Notes under the pieces: generated by a model
What the model was told of the DNA's origin: nothing
The model's input: only the letters and a program-made list of their open reading frames with translations
Databases searched by the model: none
Made by a program: the position numbers and the translations under genes
Shown: one piece after another, positions 39,032 to 51,272 of the stretch
Numbering within the stretch: the stretch's first letter is position 1
Layout: every line of letters begins with the position of its first letter
Assembly (NCBI GenBank): GCA_963573385.1
Contig: CAUYLG010021673.1
Span: 62,001 to 126,000, forward strand
DNA from: Cacajao melanocephalus
Taxonomy: Eukaryota > Chordata > Mammalia > Primates > Pitheciidae
Direction of reading: 5' to 3'
Length of the DNA stretch: 64,000 nucleotides

Positions 39032-39153
39032 AGCAAACTACAAAATAGTGGTAGCTTAAATCACAGTAGAGGTTTATTTCTATCATGCATAGAAAATGTT
39101 TTTAGGTAGGCAGTCCAAGGCTGATTTGGTGATATTGTTATAGTTTATGACCT
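39032..39153 (-). repeat. Inverted repeat arm 2 (122 bp)
   Basis: Partner of the arm at 37595-37716, in opposite orientation, about 1.3 kb away. The pair could fold as a long hairpin if transcribed. Confidence 0.9.
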
Positions 39154-39408
39154 TCATTCTCATGGTTCAAGATATCTGCTAGGGTTCTAGTTGCCACAGG
39201 TGAAACCCAGGCAGCCGAGTAAAGAAATATAAAAAGAGTTTAAAAATGTGTGCTAGCAGTTGTTTAAGGTTTCCTGGAAACCTTATTGTACATCACAGCG
39301 CCTCCCTCTCAGCAGTCAGCACTTAGTTACATGCAAATGTATGACGTAATATGGAAGCATAAGATGTACAAGCTAATATGCAGAATGTTGTCTTTATTTT
39401 CAGATATG

Positions 39409-39934
39409 TGATGGTTAATATTAGGTATAAATTTGACTAGATTAATGGGTAGACAGCCAGATACCAACTAGATAGCTGATAAAGCATTATTACCAAGTGA
39501 GTCTGTTTCCAAAGGAAATTGGTGCATGAGTTGATGAACTGGGTGGGGAAGATTTGTCCTCAACGTGGGCAGGCTCCATCCAATTGGCTGGGGGCCCAAA
39601 TAGAACAGGCAGAGAGGAAAGGTAAATTTGTGCTTTCTCTCCTGGAGCTGAGACACCCTTCTTCTCCTGCCCTTGGACATCAAAACTTCAGGTCCTCAGG
39701 CCTCTGGCCTCAAACTGAGAGTTATACCACTGGCTTCCCTAGTTTGGAGGCTTTTCGACTTTTACTGAGCTACAACATCGGCAATTCCAAATTCCCTGCA
39801 TCTCCCTTGCTGACAGCTTACTGCGGGACTTCTCTGCTGCCATATTCATATAAGCCAATTCCCCTAAGAAATCCCCTGTCATCTATCTATATATGTATTT
39901 TATTATTTCTGTCTCTCTAAAGAACCCTAATACA
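39409..39934 (+). mobile_element. MLT2-type ERVL LTR
   Basis: Starts TGTGATGGTTAATATTAGGT, has CAGGCTCCATCCAATTGGCT, ATATAAGCCAATTCCCCTAA, a TCTATCTATATATG tract and ends CTAAAGAACCCTAATACA, the ERVL LTR pattern. Solo, with an A/T-rich tetranucleotide stretch near the end. Confidence 0.85.
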
Positions 39935-39940
39935 AGGTGG

Positions 39941-40428
39941 TTATATGCCCAAGAAAATCAGGGAGTTTCTTGCTAAGGAAGAAAGGGAGAGTAAATATTG
40001 GCCATGGCTACATATATACTTTCGGCTACCAGGATATCTGTGAGCACCTTTTTTCCTGTGTGTTCTCACTGTAAGAAAGCTGGGTTTCCTCAGAGTTGAT
40101 GATCCAAGAAAGGCCAAGAACACATTTGCAGAGAACACATTTACTCTTTCCCCAAGGGAGAAAACTTCAAGATCTTCCTGAATTCCTTCTCCATGTTTAG
40201 GATCTCTGCATCACATGCAGTCCCTTCCTTGGGGTCATGTGTACCTTCTTATAGTCTGTTAGCATATACATTAAAAAAACATACATGGATATGGAAACAG
40301 GATACCACAGTTAAAACTCCCATTTGAGAAAGGGGAGAAGGAGAAACTGGTAGTGGTCACTGGTCCATATTAATGATCAAATACCTCTGAGCAGAAAGCA
40401 CAAGCTCCCTCCTAGTAAAGGAGTGCAA
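39941..40428. other. Intergenic sequence without recognised features
   Basis: Unique DNA between an LTR and an Alu. Nothing was supported. Confidence 0.4.
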
Positions 40429-40429
40429 A

Positions 40430-40735
40430 GGAGTACGTTTTTTTTTTAACGAAATCTCAGTCTGCCATACAGGCTGGAGTGTAATGGCACAATCTGGGCT
40501 CACTACGTCCACCTCCTGGGTTCAAGCGATTCTCCTGTCTCAGCCTCCTGAGTAGCTGGGATTACAGGCGCCTGCTGCCATGCTCTGCTAATTTTTTGTA
40601 TTTTTAGTCAAGAAGGGGTTTCACTGTGTTCCCCAGGCTGGTCTCAAACTCCTGAGCTCAGGCAATCCACCCGCTTTGGCCTCCCGAAGTGCTAGAATTA
40701 CAGGCGTGAGCCACTGCCCCCGGCCTAGGAGTACA
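40430..40735 (-). repeat. Alu element, reverse orientation
   Basis: T tail from about 40439, then TCAGTCTGCCATACAGGCTG and the dimer to AGCCACTGCCCCCGGCC near 40725. AGGAGTAC flanks both ends as a probable target duplication. Confidence 0.95.
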
Positions 40736-42885
40736 TTCTTTGCTTAGCTATTTGGTAGTCCTTAGTTAAGTTCTTGCCCATTGTATTTTGTGGTTCTTAC
40801 CTCTGCTTTCTAGAACATGCATTATATTCCATGGCTGCATGAGAAGGGGCCAGGGGCAGAAGCCTCTTTGTGATGGTTGTTATTGCAGAAGCTCTCTTCC
40901 TGCTGGGGTGAATATGGGGAACCAGAAATTGTTTTAGGAGCTTGATGGTCACAGGCCAGGACTGAAATTTCTTTTGAAGAACAATATCCTTAAAATTTAG
41001 TAACCTTCTGGTATATTTGCTTTTGGTTAGTTCTGCATATGGTAGTAGCCAGAGATCATGATGACTAGACAATTTTTAAGCCTGAGACTTTCTAGTGTTA
41101 TGTACTGGCATCTAGGCTCTGCCTATTCGTCCTTATCCCAAGCCCAAATACCCTATCCCTCCAAAAAGTGTTGGCTATCTTGAGACATTTTGAAATAGTA
41201 GGCAAAAATCACAATCTGATCTTTGTCAGTGGACTAGATTCTACTGACTTAATGGAAAGTATTTGAAAAAGACTAGGGGCCTAGGGTACTTTAATTGGAT
41301 TAATGACCCCTATTTTTGCCTCTCTTTCTAATCATACTCTTTGCCCTAAAATATTGCATTTTTCTTCTATTCTTGAGGAGCATTCTTCCCAGTAGCATAC
41401 TGATAAAGGTTTCTGAAAAAAAAATACTTTATATAGTTATAAATTTTACTGAAAATATGTGTAGCACACATTGACAAATAAGATAATATACAATACTCTT
41501 TATTGTAAGCTCCATACAGCCAATTAATTCTTACTGAATGCTTTGACTTCCACTAAATTCTCTTATCCATAGTCGATCTACGGTTATAGTACATGAGCAA
41601 ATGTAGTTGTGACATGAATGTTCATTGATATTCTCACTGTTAATAAGAGGAAAGTGAAACAATAAAGAGGTAGATGAAATTTCAGTTGTTTGTAAATGAG
41701 GTGACATCTTTGCAGATTTGGATAACAGTTTTCAAAGAACATTTCCTCAAAATTTTTTTTGTATTTGCAATGTGATGGCCAAAGACACAACACAGTTTTA
41801 AGTTTAATCTTCATTGTTTTCTCTACCACTTTCTTAAGCTAGAAAATTAATCAAACAAATCAACAAAGCAACCCTTCATTTGTAGCTTCTATCAATTTCT
41901 ATGGTATAAACACTCCAGCGATGGCTGATTTCAAGCTGCTTGCTGGTTTGACACAACTGAAGCATGAGGTAGTGTTTCTATCAGATACACTAGAAACAAA
42001 TAGCCTTAAGAGGACAGACAATAGTAAAATGCAATAAAAGAACTAGAAAGTCATGAGTTTTGAGTACCTATTATCTTTGTTTTAATGTAAATTATTTAAT
42101 TACAAGTACAAAATTTAATTGTAAACAGTGGCTGTGTTAACAACCAGCTTGCCAAATTCCTGAAAATTAAACAGTAGACTAGTGGGCTGGTATGAGTGGC
42201 CTCCTAACAGTACAGGTTCTTCCTGCCCCTTGACCTTAGGCTTGGAAAAGTGGTTGCACATTATTCTTTTTTGCTCTTATGTCGTAAACATGTAAACATT
42301 TCTGGGCTGGCTTGAAGGATGAGACAGTGGAGGAGAGCCTAGTAGTCCACCTTCTCAGCCAGGACCATCCTAGACTAGCAGAGCAGCTGATCCTAACATG
42401 TGCAAGATCTCAGCCAAGATAAGGAGAGCTAGACCCTGCAGCTGACTGGGTACAGGTGAGCTCAGCCAAGACCAATAGAAACACTCACCTAACCCACAGA
42501 CTCATGAGCTAAACAAATGTTTATTTTTAAAATCACTGGGTTTTAGGGTGTGTATATATACACATACACAAATATTTAAACACACACACACACACAAACA
42601 CGGCTACAGTTTCATCCCGTAAGATTACCTTCTTGCAGTCACTGCTGATAACTTCAGGGGTATATGAACACTTGTATTCTTTATTCTTTATTCTTTAAAA
42701 GCTCAAATACAGAACCTAGTCAAACTAGACTGCAGGCCAGAGAGAGAGTACTTCCTTAGCATGGCTGTTTTCTTCCAACTGTACCTGTAGACTTGCTTAT
42801 TCTAGCCCAACTCAGCTTTTTAGCCTCAAGGAAGCCTACAGCATCTACTGCTTGACTGTCTCCATCAAACCAATGCCACATTTAA
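40736..42885. other. Intergenic sequence; (CA)n tract only
   Basis: Unique DNA. A (CA)n tract lies near 42573-42600 and a short TTATTC repeat near 42675-42697. No gene or RNA gene was recognised. Confidence 0.45.
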
Positions 42886-42892
42886 CCTTTGA

Positions 42893-43240
42893 TTGGTTAA
42901 ACGATTGACATTTCTATTGGTAGACTGAGTAAAGAAGATCCACCCTCACCTATGTGAATGGGCATCAATCCATTCAGTACCCCATATGGAACAAGAAGGC
43001 AGAGGAAGTACAAAATTGGTCTCTCTGCTTGTTCTGGGACATCTATCTTCTCCTGCTCTTGGATGTCAATACATTGTGTTCTCTGGCCATTGAACTTGAC
43101 TGAATTACACCTTCAGCTTTCCTGATTCTCCAGCTTGCAGATGGCAGATTGTGGGACTTCTCAGCCCCCATAATCATATGAGCCAATTCCTGCAATAACC
43201 CTGTCTCTCTCGTTCTGTTTCTCTGGGAAACTCTAATATT
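42893..43240 (+). mobile_element. MLT2-type ERVL LTR, partial
   Basis: Has GGTAGACTGAGTAAAGAAGA, CATCAATCCATTCAG, CTCCAGCTTGCAGATGGCAG, CATATGAGCCAATTCC and ends TTCTGTTTCTCTGGGAAACT. The 5' part is missing and the terminal CTAATACA is degraded. Confidence 0.8.
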
Positions 43241-43499
43241 CCCTCCTAGAGAGTGGAATTTTATCACTCTGATGCCTTGTGTCTACGATTCATGAACACT
43301 TCTTACAGCTGTGATTTTCTTGCAGTGTATAGCCCAGATAGATATGTTTCTTTGCTATTGGAGCCCCTTTTCTCCCCTTATTCTTGTTAACTTTGGCTTG
43401 AAGTGCATTTTATATGAACCAGGCCTTACCAAAAAATTTTTAAAATGTCTTTCAGTGAGGAAAGGATAGGTCCAATGTATAACTTAACAGATGCTATGA

Positions 43500-43826
<327 letters not shown>

Positions 43827-44126
43827 TGATTTGATAGTTCTTCATCAATGAAATGGTTCAAAACGAAAAACAGAGAACATATCTTATAGAAGGACTCTAA
43901 GTCCAATATTAGTGAAGAAGATAAGAATTTCTTCCTAGAAATAATGTATTTCTATCTTCAGCCCTAGAGGCATTAATTCCACAGCACTAATAGAAACTGT
44001 TAATAGTGTAATACAGACAGTACAACAAAAATAAAAGCAAAATGAACTCCACAGAAGTATGTCAGAAATTGAAAAGAAATTCCTTAAACCCTCAAGCCAG
44101 CATGCTTGACACATATTTACATTTCC

Positions 44127-44315
44127 TTTTTTTGAGATGAAGTTTCAGGCCTGTAGCCCAGGCTGGAGTGCAATGGCGCAATCTCGGCTCTTTGCAACCT
44201 CCACCTCCGGGCAAGCAATTCTCCTGCCTCAGACTCCTTAGTAGCTGAGATTACAGGCATGTGCCACCATGCCCAGCTAATTTTGTAGTTTTAGTAGAGA
44301 TGGGGTTTACACATT
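44127..44315 (-). repeat. 5'-truncated Alu, reverse orientation
   Basis: About 190 bp from the T tail to AGTAGAGATGGGGTTT, so the 5' half of the left monomer is missing. Confidence 0.93.
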
Positions 44316-44319
44316 TTTA

Positions 44320-45530
44320 AAGAATGGATACTGATGCAGATGATTTGTGAGCATTTTGATGAGAAAGTGGTATGTGCAGGATGTGCAGGATACAGCATAA
44401 ATTGTAAACATGCTTATCTGGCTAACCTCATTTGTTTCTGTAGAATTACTGGGATGGGAGATTGGATAGATGCTTAGCATATCTCAATTTTAAGTAATTT
44501 GAGCAAATCGTTAAGGTATACACATTGATAAAATGGAGAAACATGACCAGATAATGATATAATTAGATAGATCTGTAGGTGGTTGAAATTGTATCCAAGC
44601 ATAGCAATCTGGCCTCTTTCTACTCTCCAACAGCATCAGTAATCATTCCCCATCCCTCTGCCCCAACCATACTGAATTACTTGTAGTTTTCTAAACACAT
44701 CATATTCTTATACCCCAGCACTTTCGTACATACTATTTCTTTGCCCGAAGCAATGTTTTCCTTCTCCTTTACCTCATTCTTACTTGTCCTTTGGCTATCA
44801 ACTTAAATTTTGTAAGCTGAAAACGCACTTAAAACACCTACCCTATTGAACATCAGAGCTTAGTCTAACCTACCTTAAATGTGTTCAGAACACTTGCATT
44901 AGCCTACAGTTAGTTGGGCAAACTTAAACACAAAACTTATAATAAAGTATAAGATATTGAATATCTTATATTCAATATGTAATTTCTTAAATACTATACT
45001 GAAAGTGAAAAGCAATGGTTTTGCACCATTGTGAAGTAAAAAAATTATGTCAGGGACTTTCTGCAGTTCTCAAGAGAACTCAACAGCACCATTTGTCACA
45101 CAGAGTTCACCCTAAATTCACCTGGTAATTTTGGTGACCATCTGCTGGTTAATTGCCTTTGTCCAAGGGAAAAGTAAATTTCTTATATCTTTACAACAGA
45201 AGATAGGTTTGTAATGGAGCAAAGTACCTACTAAAGTTAGGCTTTTATGTTTCTGGGAAGCTGAAAGATACGGATACTATTTTTCTCAATGATTAAACTC
45301 CAGTGAGATAGCTCCTAGGTCCTTGAGGAATTCACATTCTTGGGTTGTAAAATTTGCAAAAGCCTAATTTAGTTTTTGGAAAGATTTACAGACATTTCAA
45401 AGAGGCACAGAAAAAGCTTACAATGAAGTTTCCTAAAGTAATGACCAAAGAAAAGGACATGAAGGATAAAATTCTCTCTCTTCTTTGCACCAGGCAGAAT
45501 TAAATCGTTTTATTTCTAATTTGTACTCAC
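44320..45530. other. Intergenic sequence without a gene; short AT palindrome
   Basis: Unique AT-rich DNA. A perfect 11-bp-arm palindrome (TATAAGATATT, one-base loop) lies at 44948-44970. Confidence 0.45.
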
Positions 45531-45534
45531 CCTT

Positions 45535-45702
45535 ACACCAACAGTGTCAGCATCACCTAGGAGTTTTAGTTAGAGATGCAAATCCTCAGATCCCAATGTA
45601 GACCTACTCGATAAGCAGCTCTCGGGATAGGGCCCAGCAATTTGAGTTTTTAAATAAGCTCCCCAGGTGATGTTGCCTAAAGTTTGAGAATCATTGTAGA
45701 GG
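45535..45702 (+). mobile_element. MER5A-like DNA transposon (hAT-Charlie)
   Basis: Contains GTCAGCATCACCTAGGAGTT, GAGATGCAAATCCTCAGATC, AGGGCCCAGCAATTTGAGTT, CCCCAGGTGATG and TTTGAGAATCATTG, the MER5A order. This is a non-autonomous element without coding capacity. Confidence 0.85.
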
Positions 45703-48540
45703 ATTATTGATAGCAGGCCATGTGCAAAGGATCTGGGGGAAAGCAAAGGATTTAATTTTGCTTAAATTAGTAGCTATCTGAGGTTTGCATAAGCACTTAT
45801 CTGGTCTGTTAGTATGTTCCCTTCAATTAATTGGCAAGGAATTAGGATATGAAAAAGATATTAGATGAGCCTCAGTTTAGCCAAAACAGTCAAACCTCAA
45901 TAATTTATACAATAGGGAACACAAATAAAATCATTATTTTTAAACTGTGCTTATTCAGCTCGAGTTCATTCTCTAATTTATGAAGAGTGACCTAATCAAA
46001 ATCATTTGATTACTAAATCAAATGAAGCCAGAAAAGCCAAACTCAAGTGAAACTAGATAATTGTGCAGTTTTCGCAGATGGACTCCTTCTTAAGTCCACC
46101 TGGCTCTCTACTGGGGCCCAAATCTTATGTTTCTCAATTATGTATGCAAGCTGGAATCACCTGAAGATAAGTTTAAAGACAAAAATTGCAGCGGAGACCC
46201 TGAGAGTAGCCAGGAAAGAGGTAGAGTGGATTCTTCCAGCTCATGAGTTCACATGACTGCTTCCCCTTCTCAACAGGAGCCAGAGCCTGCCAAGACCTCA
46301 AAGAGAGCTTCAGAGGCCCAGCTGAAGTACTAGGCATAGGGGCCAAAGAGTCTACCTTGAGAAAGGTGTTTATAGTTCAAATTTGACCCACTTTTGAAGC
46401 TGTAAGAGACTGGTTTCCCAGGCCACTAAGACAAGCAGCATTTGTGATGCTACCATGCCTTCCTTAGGAATTCTGCCTGAAGCAAAGCTGGTGAAGTCTG
46501 ATTTCCAGGGACTCTGGGTGCTCCTGTGATAGGACCTCCCCTCTGTGTGCATTGGCCCCACTGGGGATGTGGTGCAGTTTAGCCAGAAAGACCTGGATGT
46601 GGAGGTTAAAGCCACACAAATGGATAATCTAGAATTAAAAGACATGAGGAGCTTTCCATGAAAAATGCCTGGAGGTGGGGAAAATCATGGATGGGATTGT
46701 ACCCTAGGTGATGGAGGTGGCTCAGAAATAGAGGAAGCTTGCCAAAGCTGAAATCCAGAGGGTTCTGAAAGAAAAAGATCAAGATCAACTTACTAGACAT
46801 GAACTCCAGGAAAAAAATCTGATCTTTGCAAGGGATTTGAGAAGCAGGAAACCAGTGAAGGCTATTGCAAGAAGGAATAATAGCAACAATTATTATGCTG
46901 AGCATTACATATTATGAATCAAAACAGAAAAGATACCAAGCATTAAAAGCTCACACATAAAAGAAACCCAGTCTAGTAAATGAGGAAATTATGCAGGTCC
47001 AGAGGAAGACCTGAGTGGATGTGTTGGCTCTTCCAGGTAAGCCTGATAAAGAAACAGGTATGGATCCATTTCCTGGAGAGCATTCAGCAGAAAAAAAGGA
47101 CTCAAGAGAATGATAAACCGATCAGAATCGGTAATTACCTGTTTTAAGCAGTATAAAAAGTTAAAATCACTGACCAGTGACCTTCTGTTCCTCCAAGTAA
47201 ATCCATGTCGCTTGCAAGTTTTGTGTCCTTCTCAAAGAAAAAAGACATCTATATATTTTGACTTTTTTCATGTTCTGTCTGAATTACAAAATGGTGATGG
47301 TGATCTTTCATTAGAAAAATCTTTGTATTCTATCAAATGTATGCTCTTGTGAGGTTTATTGAAAGAAAACATTTTTTTGTTGTTGGTGGTGGTATCCTTT
47401 AGGGTTTTTACTGTGGGGAAAAAAAATGCTGCTTTGAAATTGTCAGCAAATAGGCCAAGACTCAATTTAAAATGTGCTGCAAAAGTGTAGTTCATACGAG
47501 GTGAAGTTAATGGGGAGGTCCTTAGGAACTTCTGTAATACTAAATGGCAATAAAATAACTGCTACAACATGTATTTATCTTTCATCTTTCAAAAACAGTG
47601 TTTTCCCCTATAGTCTTTAGGTAGATAAACTGTCCATGAAGGAGGAAGTGATCAGTTTATCTTCACATAAAGATTCCTAACTAGGAATTCAAGAAGATGT
47701 TTCAGTGGGATGACATCGATCATCAGAATGGCAAACCCATAAACATTTGACAAAAGGTAGTTTCAGATTTTCCTCCTTACAGAGTTTCAAGAAACCCCTT
47801 GATTGAGAGGAGGACATGTATCCTCCTCTTACCTTCTTTGGTCTCATAAGAGATTCAAAGAATTGTGAACTAAACTTTAATAATAACGTCTCTAATTACA
47901 TGAGAAAACTGCAGCCAAAAAGTGTAAAGTGGTTTACCTTGAGAAAGCTAATGGTATTCCGTTTAGTACAACAGAATAATGCCAACTGAATATAGCTCAA
48001 AGACTGCACCATCCCCATTATTTTTTGCCATGAGTTATGTGCTATTTTATATTTGAATACCATCTTTGGCAGCAAACATCAAAACTGCTCAAGCTGGGCT
48101 GTCTCCTAAATTGCATGTATTTAACACATATTAATACTTAAAAACTGGGGTAGAAAGTTTAAAAGGCCATAACCATAAAAATCATATATGCATTATACTC
48201 TAAAGCATTTTACCAGACCTTAGAATCTGCATTTAGAATTCTTTCTCAGAACTTAATGGTGTTTTTGAAGACATACATTTTGTCTTCTAACCTTTGTTTC
48301 TTCTAAGCACTACTGTACTAGGCATATGGTAAAGATACACATTGAAGTTTTAAAAGTAAATACTTTTTCCTGGTAGCGTCCAGGCCCTGGGTTCCTCAGA
48401 CCAAAAGGCGCCATCTGTGACACTGCTGTGATTTCAAAACAGAAACGAAATGCATAAAACAAAGTAGGTCTGGGGAAGGAAAATGTCACAATTTTTCATC
48501 ATTGTCAGACACACTAACCCAGGAAGCTGTCTCGGCCTGA
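45703..48540. other. Intergenic sequence without recognised genes
   Basis: Mostly unique DNA. GCAAGCTGGAATCACCTGAA at 46147-46166 hints at another MER5 remnant. Open frames on both strands at 46.0-47.5 kb show no domains. Confidence 0.4.
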
Positions 48541-48559
48541 ACTATACAAATCAGAGTCC

Positions 48560-49900
48560 GAGGAGGTGTGACAAATATAGACCCTTCCAAGTTTGGCCCT
48601 GATTCTCAAAGGTGCTCAGAAGCCGTCTCTAGAAATGGCGGGGCAGGATCCTGGGAGGTCTATTAAATTCCTAACAGGTCCTGGGCAGTGGCCGGTTTGT
48701 TGGGCAGCGCAAAGGCATAGAGATTGGCGAGAACAGGCGGTGATCAAGCTTCCCAGCGAGAGTCCGAGTCCAGCAACTTGGAACTGGAGAACTGGGCTTG
48801 TGGGAGGGCAGTGGCTCGCGCTGGCCGGGCTGCAGCCGCTCCCCAGACACCGGGTCCCGGCCCAGCAGTCTCCTACCCATAACAGCCAAAGGCCTGCTTT
48901 TGTGAGTCCACGAAGCCCTCGTACTAAGCCAGGACAGGGCTCTCGCTCTCGATGTAGGGGACCACCCACTGCTCCGCCGCCCCGGTGAGGCAGCTGACTG
49001 AGCCACCTTCAGGATGTCTTTCTAGAATCTAGCCTCGAAGAAAGTCCTGTAAACAGATGTCTGCATCACAAAGTAGGGAAGCCAAGTGAAGTCGCCATCA
49101 AACGTCTCGGGAAAGCCACAGCGCGGGTCGGCGGACTCCCTGGGCCAGCACGTTGGCTTTCTCGCATAGCAGCCGCCGCACCCGGTCCATGAGCTCGTTC
49201 CCTTCCCTGCGCAGGGCATGGTTCTGGGTCAGGAGGTCCTGCATCACGGTAGTCAACGTGCACATCCCGCGCCGCACGGCACTGCAAGCCTAGTTCCCAG
49301 CCGGGTCCCTCCTAGCCGCGGCGTTGCCGGAAGTCCGTGTCAGCGCGGGGGCGGTGAATCCCGGCGGCGGGGAGGGACGGACTCCGCCGACAAGGCCGGG
49401 TATAGAATAGAGCGCCCACGGGCAGGGGCGCTGGGATTAGTGGGCGGGAGAGCGAGAGCCCAGAGGGCTGGAGTCGGGGAGTGGGCGTGAAAGGAGGCAA
49501 GCAGGGGAACGAAGGCCAAGCCTGAGGAAAGAGGTCCGCGTTCGGCGAAGGAATCTTACTTCGCGGCTGTGTGCGCTCACTTCCGGAGCTCAGTCCGCGG
49601 GGCGGGCCTTCAGGTGCTTAAAGGGAAAGTGTTCCGCTGCGCAGCGTGAAGTTGCACTTCCTCCTCCCTTGCCTCCACGCTCTTCCCCAAAATGCGTTCT
49701 AGTCATAATATTTATGGTTCCATAGCCTCGGTTCTTATCTCTTTTGCTCAAGGTTCAACAGCTACAAGAAGGCAATTTCTAACGAAGCCCTCCGCGCCGT
49801 CCAAATAGACTATTTTGGCGGGCTCCCACCGGGACAGGATGCCCCCCACGTCATGACTGGACAAGTGCATGGGAGCGGCTGTCATTTGCGGAGTCCCCCT
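48560..49900. promoter_or_regulatory. CpG island, probable bidirectional promoter
   Basis: The only CpG-dense stretch of the window, densest at 49300-49620. It holds two ETS-type sites, CCGGAAGT at 49327-49334 and CACTTCCGG at 49578-49586, a GC box GGGGCGGGC at 49599-49607, an E2F-like TTTGGCGGG at 49814-49822, a cAMP-response half site ACGTCA at 49848-49853, and a YY1-like AAATGGCGG at 48633-48641. No TATA box was seen. Oppositely directed ETS sites and GC boxes are typical of TATA-less bidirectional promoters. From memory of the human map this should be the start region of LINC00526 (plus strand here) and LINC00667 (minus strand here); exon limits cannot be read from sequence and the assignment is unverified. 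Confidence 0.7.
48873..49265 (-). pseudogene. Broken LDOC1/RTL8-like (SIRH/Mart, Sushi-ichi gag-derived) gene
   Basis: Starting at ATG 49265-49263 (minus) the first 42 codons read like the LDOC1 coiled-coil N-terminus: DLLTQNHALRREGNELM, then RRLLCEKANVLAQ. A one-base shift near 49137-49143 leads into FPETFDGD (49114-49091), followed by WLPYFVMQTSVY, the LDOC1/RTL8 gag core. A TAG at 49024-49022 and a second shift near 48985-48995 precede LTGAAEQWVVPYIE (WVVPYIE at 48968-48948), then a TAG at 48926-48924, YEGFVDSQKQAFG and a terminal TAG at 48875-48873. Total length, about 131 codons, matches LDOC1 (146 residues, whose acidic tail is missing here). Living members of this family are eutherian genes domesticated from a Ty3/gypsy retrotransposon. 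Two stops and two shifts make this a dead gene. Similarity looks like that between paralogues (roughly half the residues), not a recent retrocopy, and no poly(A) tail was found. Confidence 0.82.
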
Positions 49901-50147
49901 TGCGCCTCACAGCGCAAATTATCCAATAATTTCTCTGAAATCGATGCCGGTTTATTTTCCGAAGGCAAATCAGCAGTTTATACAGACACTCGGGCCACAA
50001 AGCCGGTGGAACCATGGGAGACGGCTTGCTGAGTGTCAGGTCGTCCACGATGAACTTAAACTTCAGGTGGTGGGCAAGCTCGGTAGGTGGGAAAGGTCCG
50101 GGTCCAGATGAATGCAGTCCATGTTTATGCTGATGAAAGGAACGCAC
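49851..50147 (-). other. Unrecognised 98-codon open frame beside the CpG island
   Basis: A frame on the minus strand contains HHLKFKFIVDDLTL, PPALWPECLYKLLICLRKI and HRFQRNYW. The composition is less random-looking than other chance frames here, and an adjacent minus frame at 50063-50272 abuts it in another phase. I do not recognise a family. It could be exonic non-coding sequence, a remnant of a second pseudogene, or chance. Confidence 0.25.
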
Positions 50148-50289
50148 GCCATTTGGTCCAGTTCAGTCACTCTTAACAGGTGCTGGCTGTGAGCACTGGA
50201 GTGTGCGGGCATGCATACAACCGGCAATTTAAGTGATGACCAGCTGCATGATCCCTCAATTTGAGTGGACAAAGTCTGTCAAGAACCAC

Positions 50290-51270
50290 TTTGAGGCTTC
50301 TGGGACTCTAAGTGTTTCTTTCCCTGTATCCATTCCAAAGTTGGCTGCGTGGATCATTGCATGTCCGAAATACCCACGGTGAAACTGGGTAAAAAGCTTC
50401 AGGAGGTGATATTGATGTGTATAGTTTAGGAAATAAAACCCAATACTTTAAAGAATATAATTTGTGGCTTTATAAAGATAAGAATACTTTCACAGAAGTT
50501 TTCATTTGTTGTTTACATGGATACGGTATGTTTGATTCTGACTTTTAATTAATTTGGTATTTTACTGTGGAAACAACTCTATATTAATAAAATAATGCAT
50601 TTTCAAGGCTATACATTGTGTTATAACAGTTTCAAAACCAAAATAAACAAGATGCAATTTAATATCAATTATTAAAACGTGTATTTTGAGAAAGAACAAA
50701 GTCATACTCAAAAAAGTTATCTTTGGGTGGTGAATTGTGGAAAATTTTTACTTTATACATGTCTAGGTTTTTGAAGTGTCCATATTCATTTTATAATTAC
50801 AGAAACAAGTCATTAATTAAAAAAAAAACAAGCTTAACCAACTAGAAATTGTCAACCAACTCCTAACTAGGGACTTTCCTCTTTAACCAATCAAATATTT
50901 TGTATTGTTTTGTTTCTGCAAACATCTTACAAAAGTTTTCCCTTTTTGCCCCTACAATGGAGTACTGGACTGCTTGTGGTCTAGTGCTGACTGATTCATG
51001 AGTCACTAGATGCTCAAATAAACTCTTTAAATTAAAAAATACATTAAATGAAAAACTTAAGAAAATAGAAATGCTTTCAGTTTTTTAACAAATGCTTAAA
51101 TGGAAGACAGGATGCACGCAGAAGTTAGATAAGACTGCGTTTCGGATCGAGACTCAGTCTGAAGAACGTGTAGTATATGCCTATTCCTTTGTAGCTAGAA
51201 ATTATTTTATTTGCTGAGGAAAAAGAAACATGTCATTATATTCAACTCTTCTAAAAAAGGAAAGCCATCT
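50290..51270. other. Intergenic sequence without recognised features
   Basis: AT-rich unique DNA after the CpG island. Nothing was supported. Confidence 0.4.
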
Positions 51271-51272
51271 AT

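Noticed and set aside
46260..46910. Possible processed pseudogene in the purine-rich stretch
   Set aside because: No recognisable protein in any frame, no poly(A) tail and no flanking duplication.
48593..48988. Plus-strand 131-codon frame in the CpG island
   Set aside because: It is antisense to the LDOC1-like remnant and reflects GC-rich composition with few stops. No domain seen.
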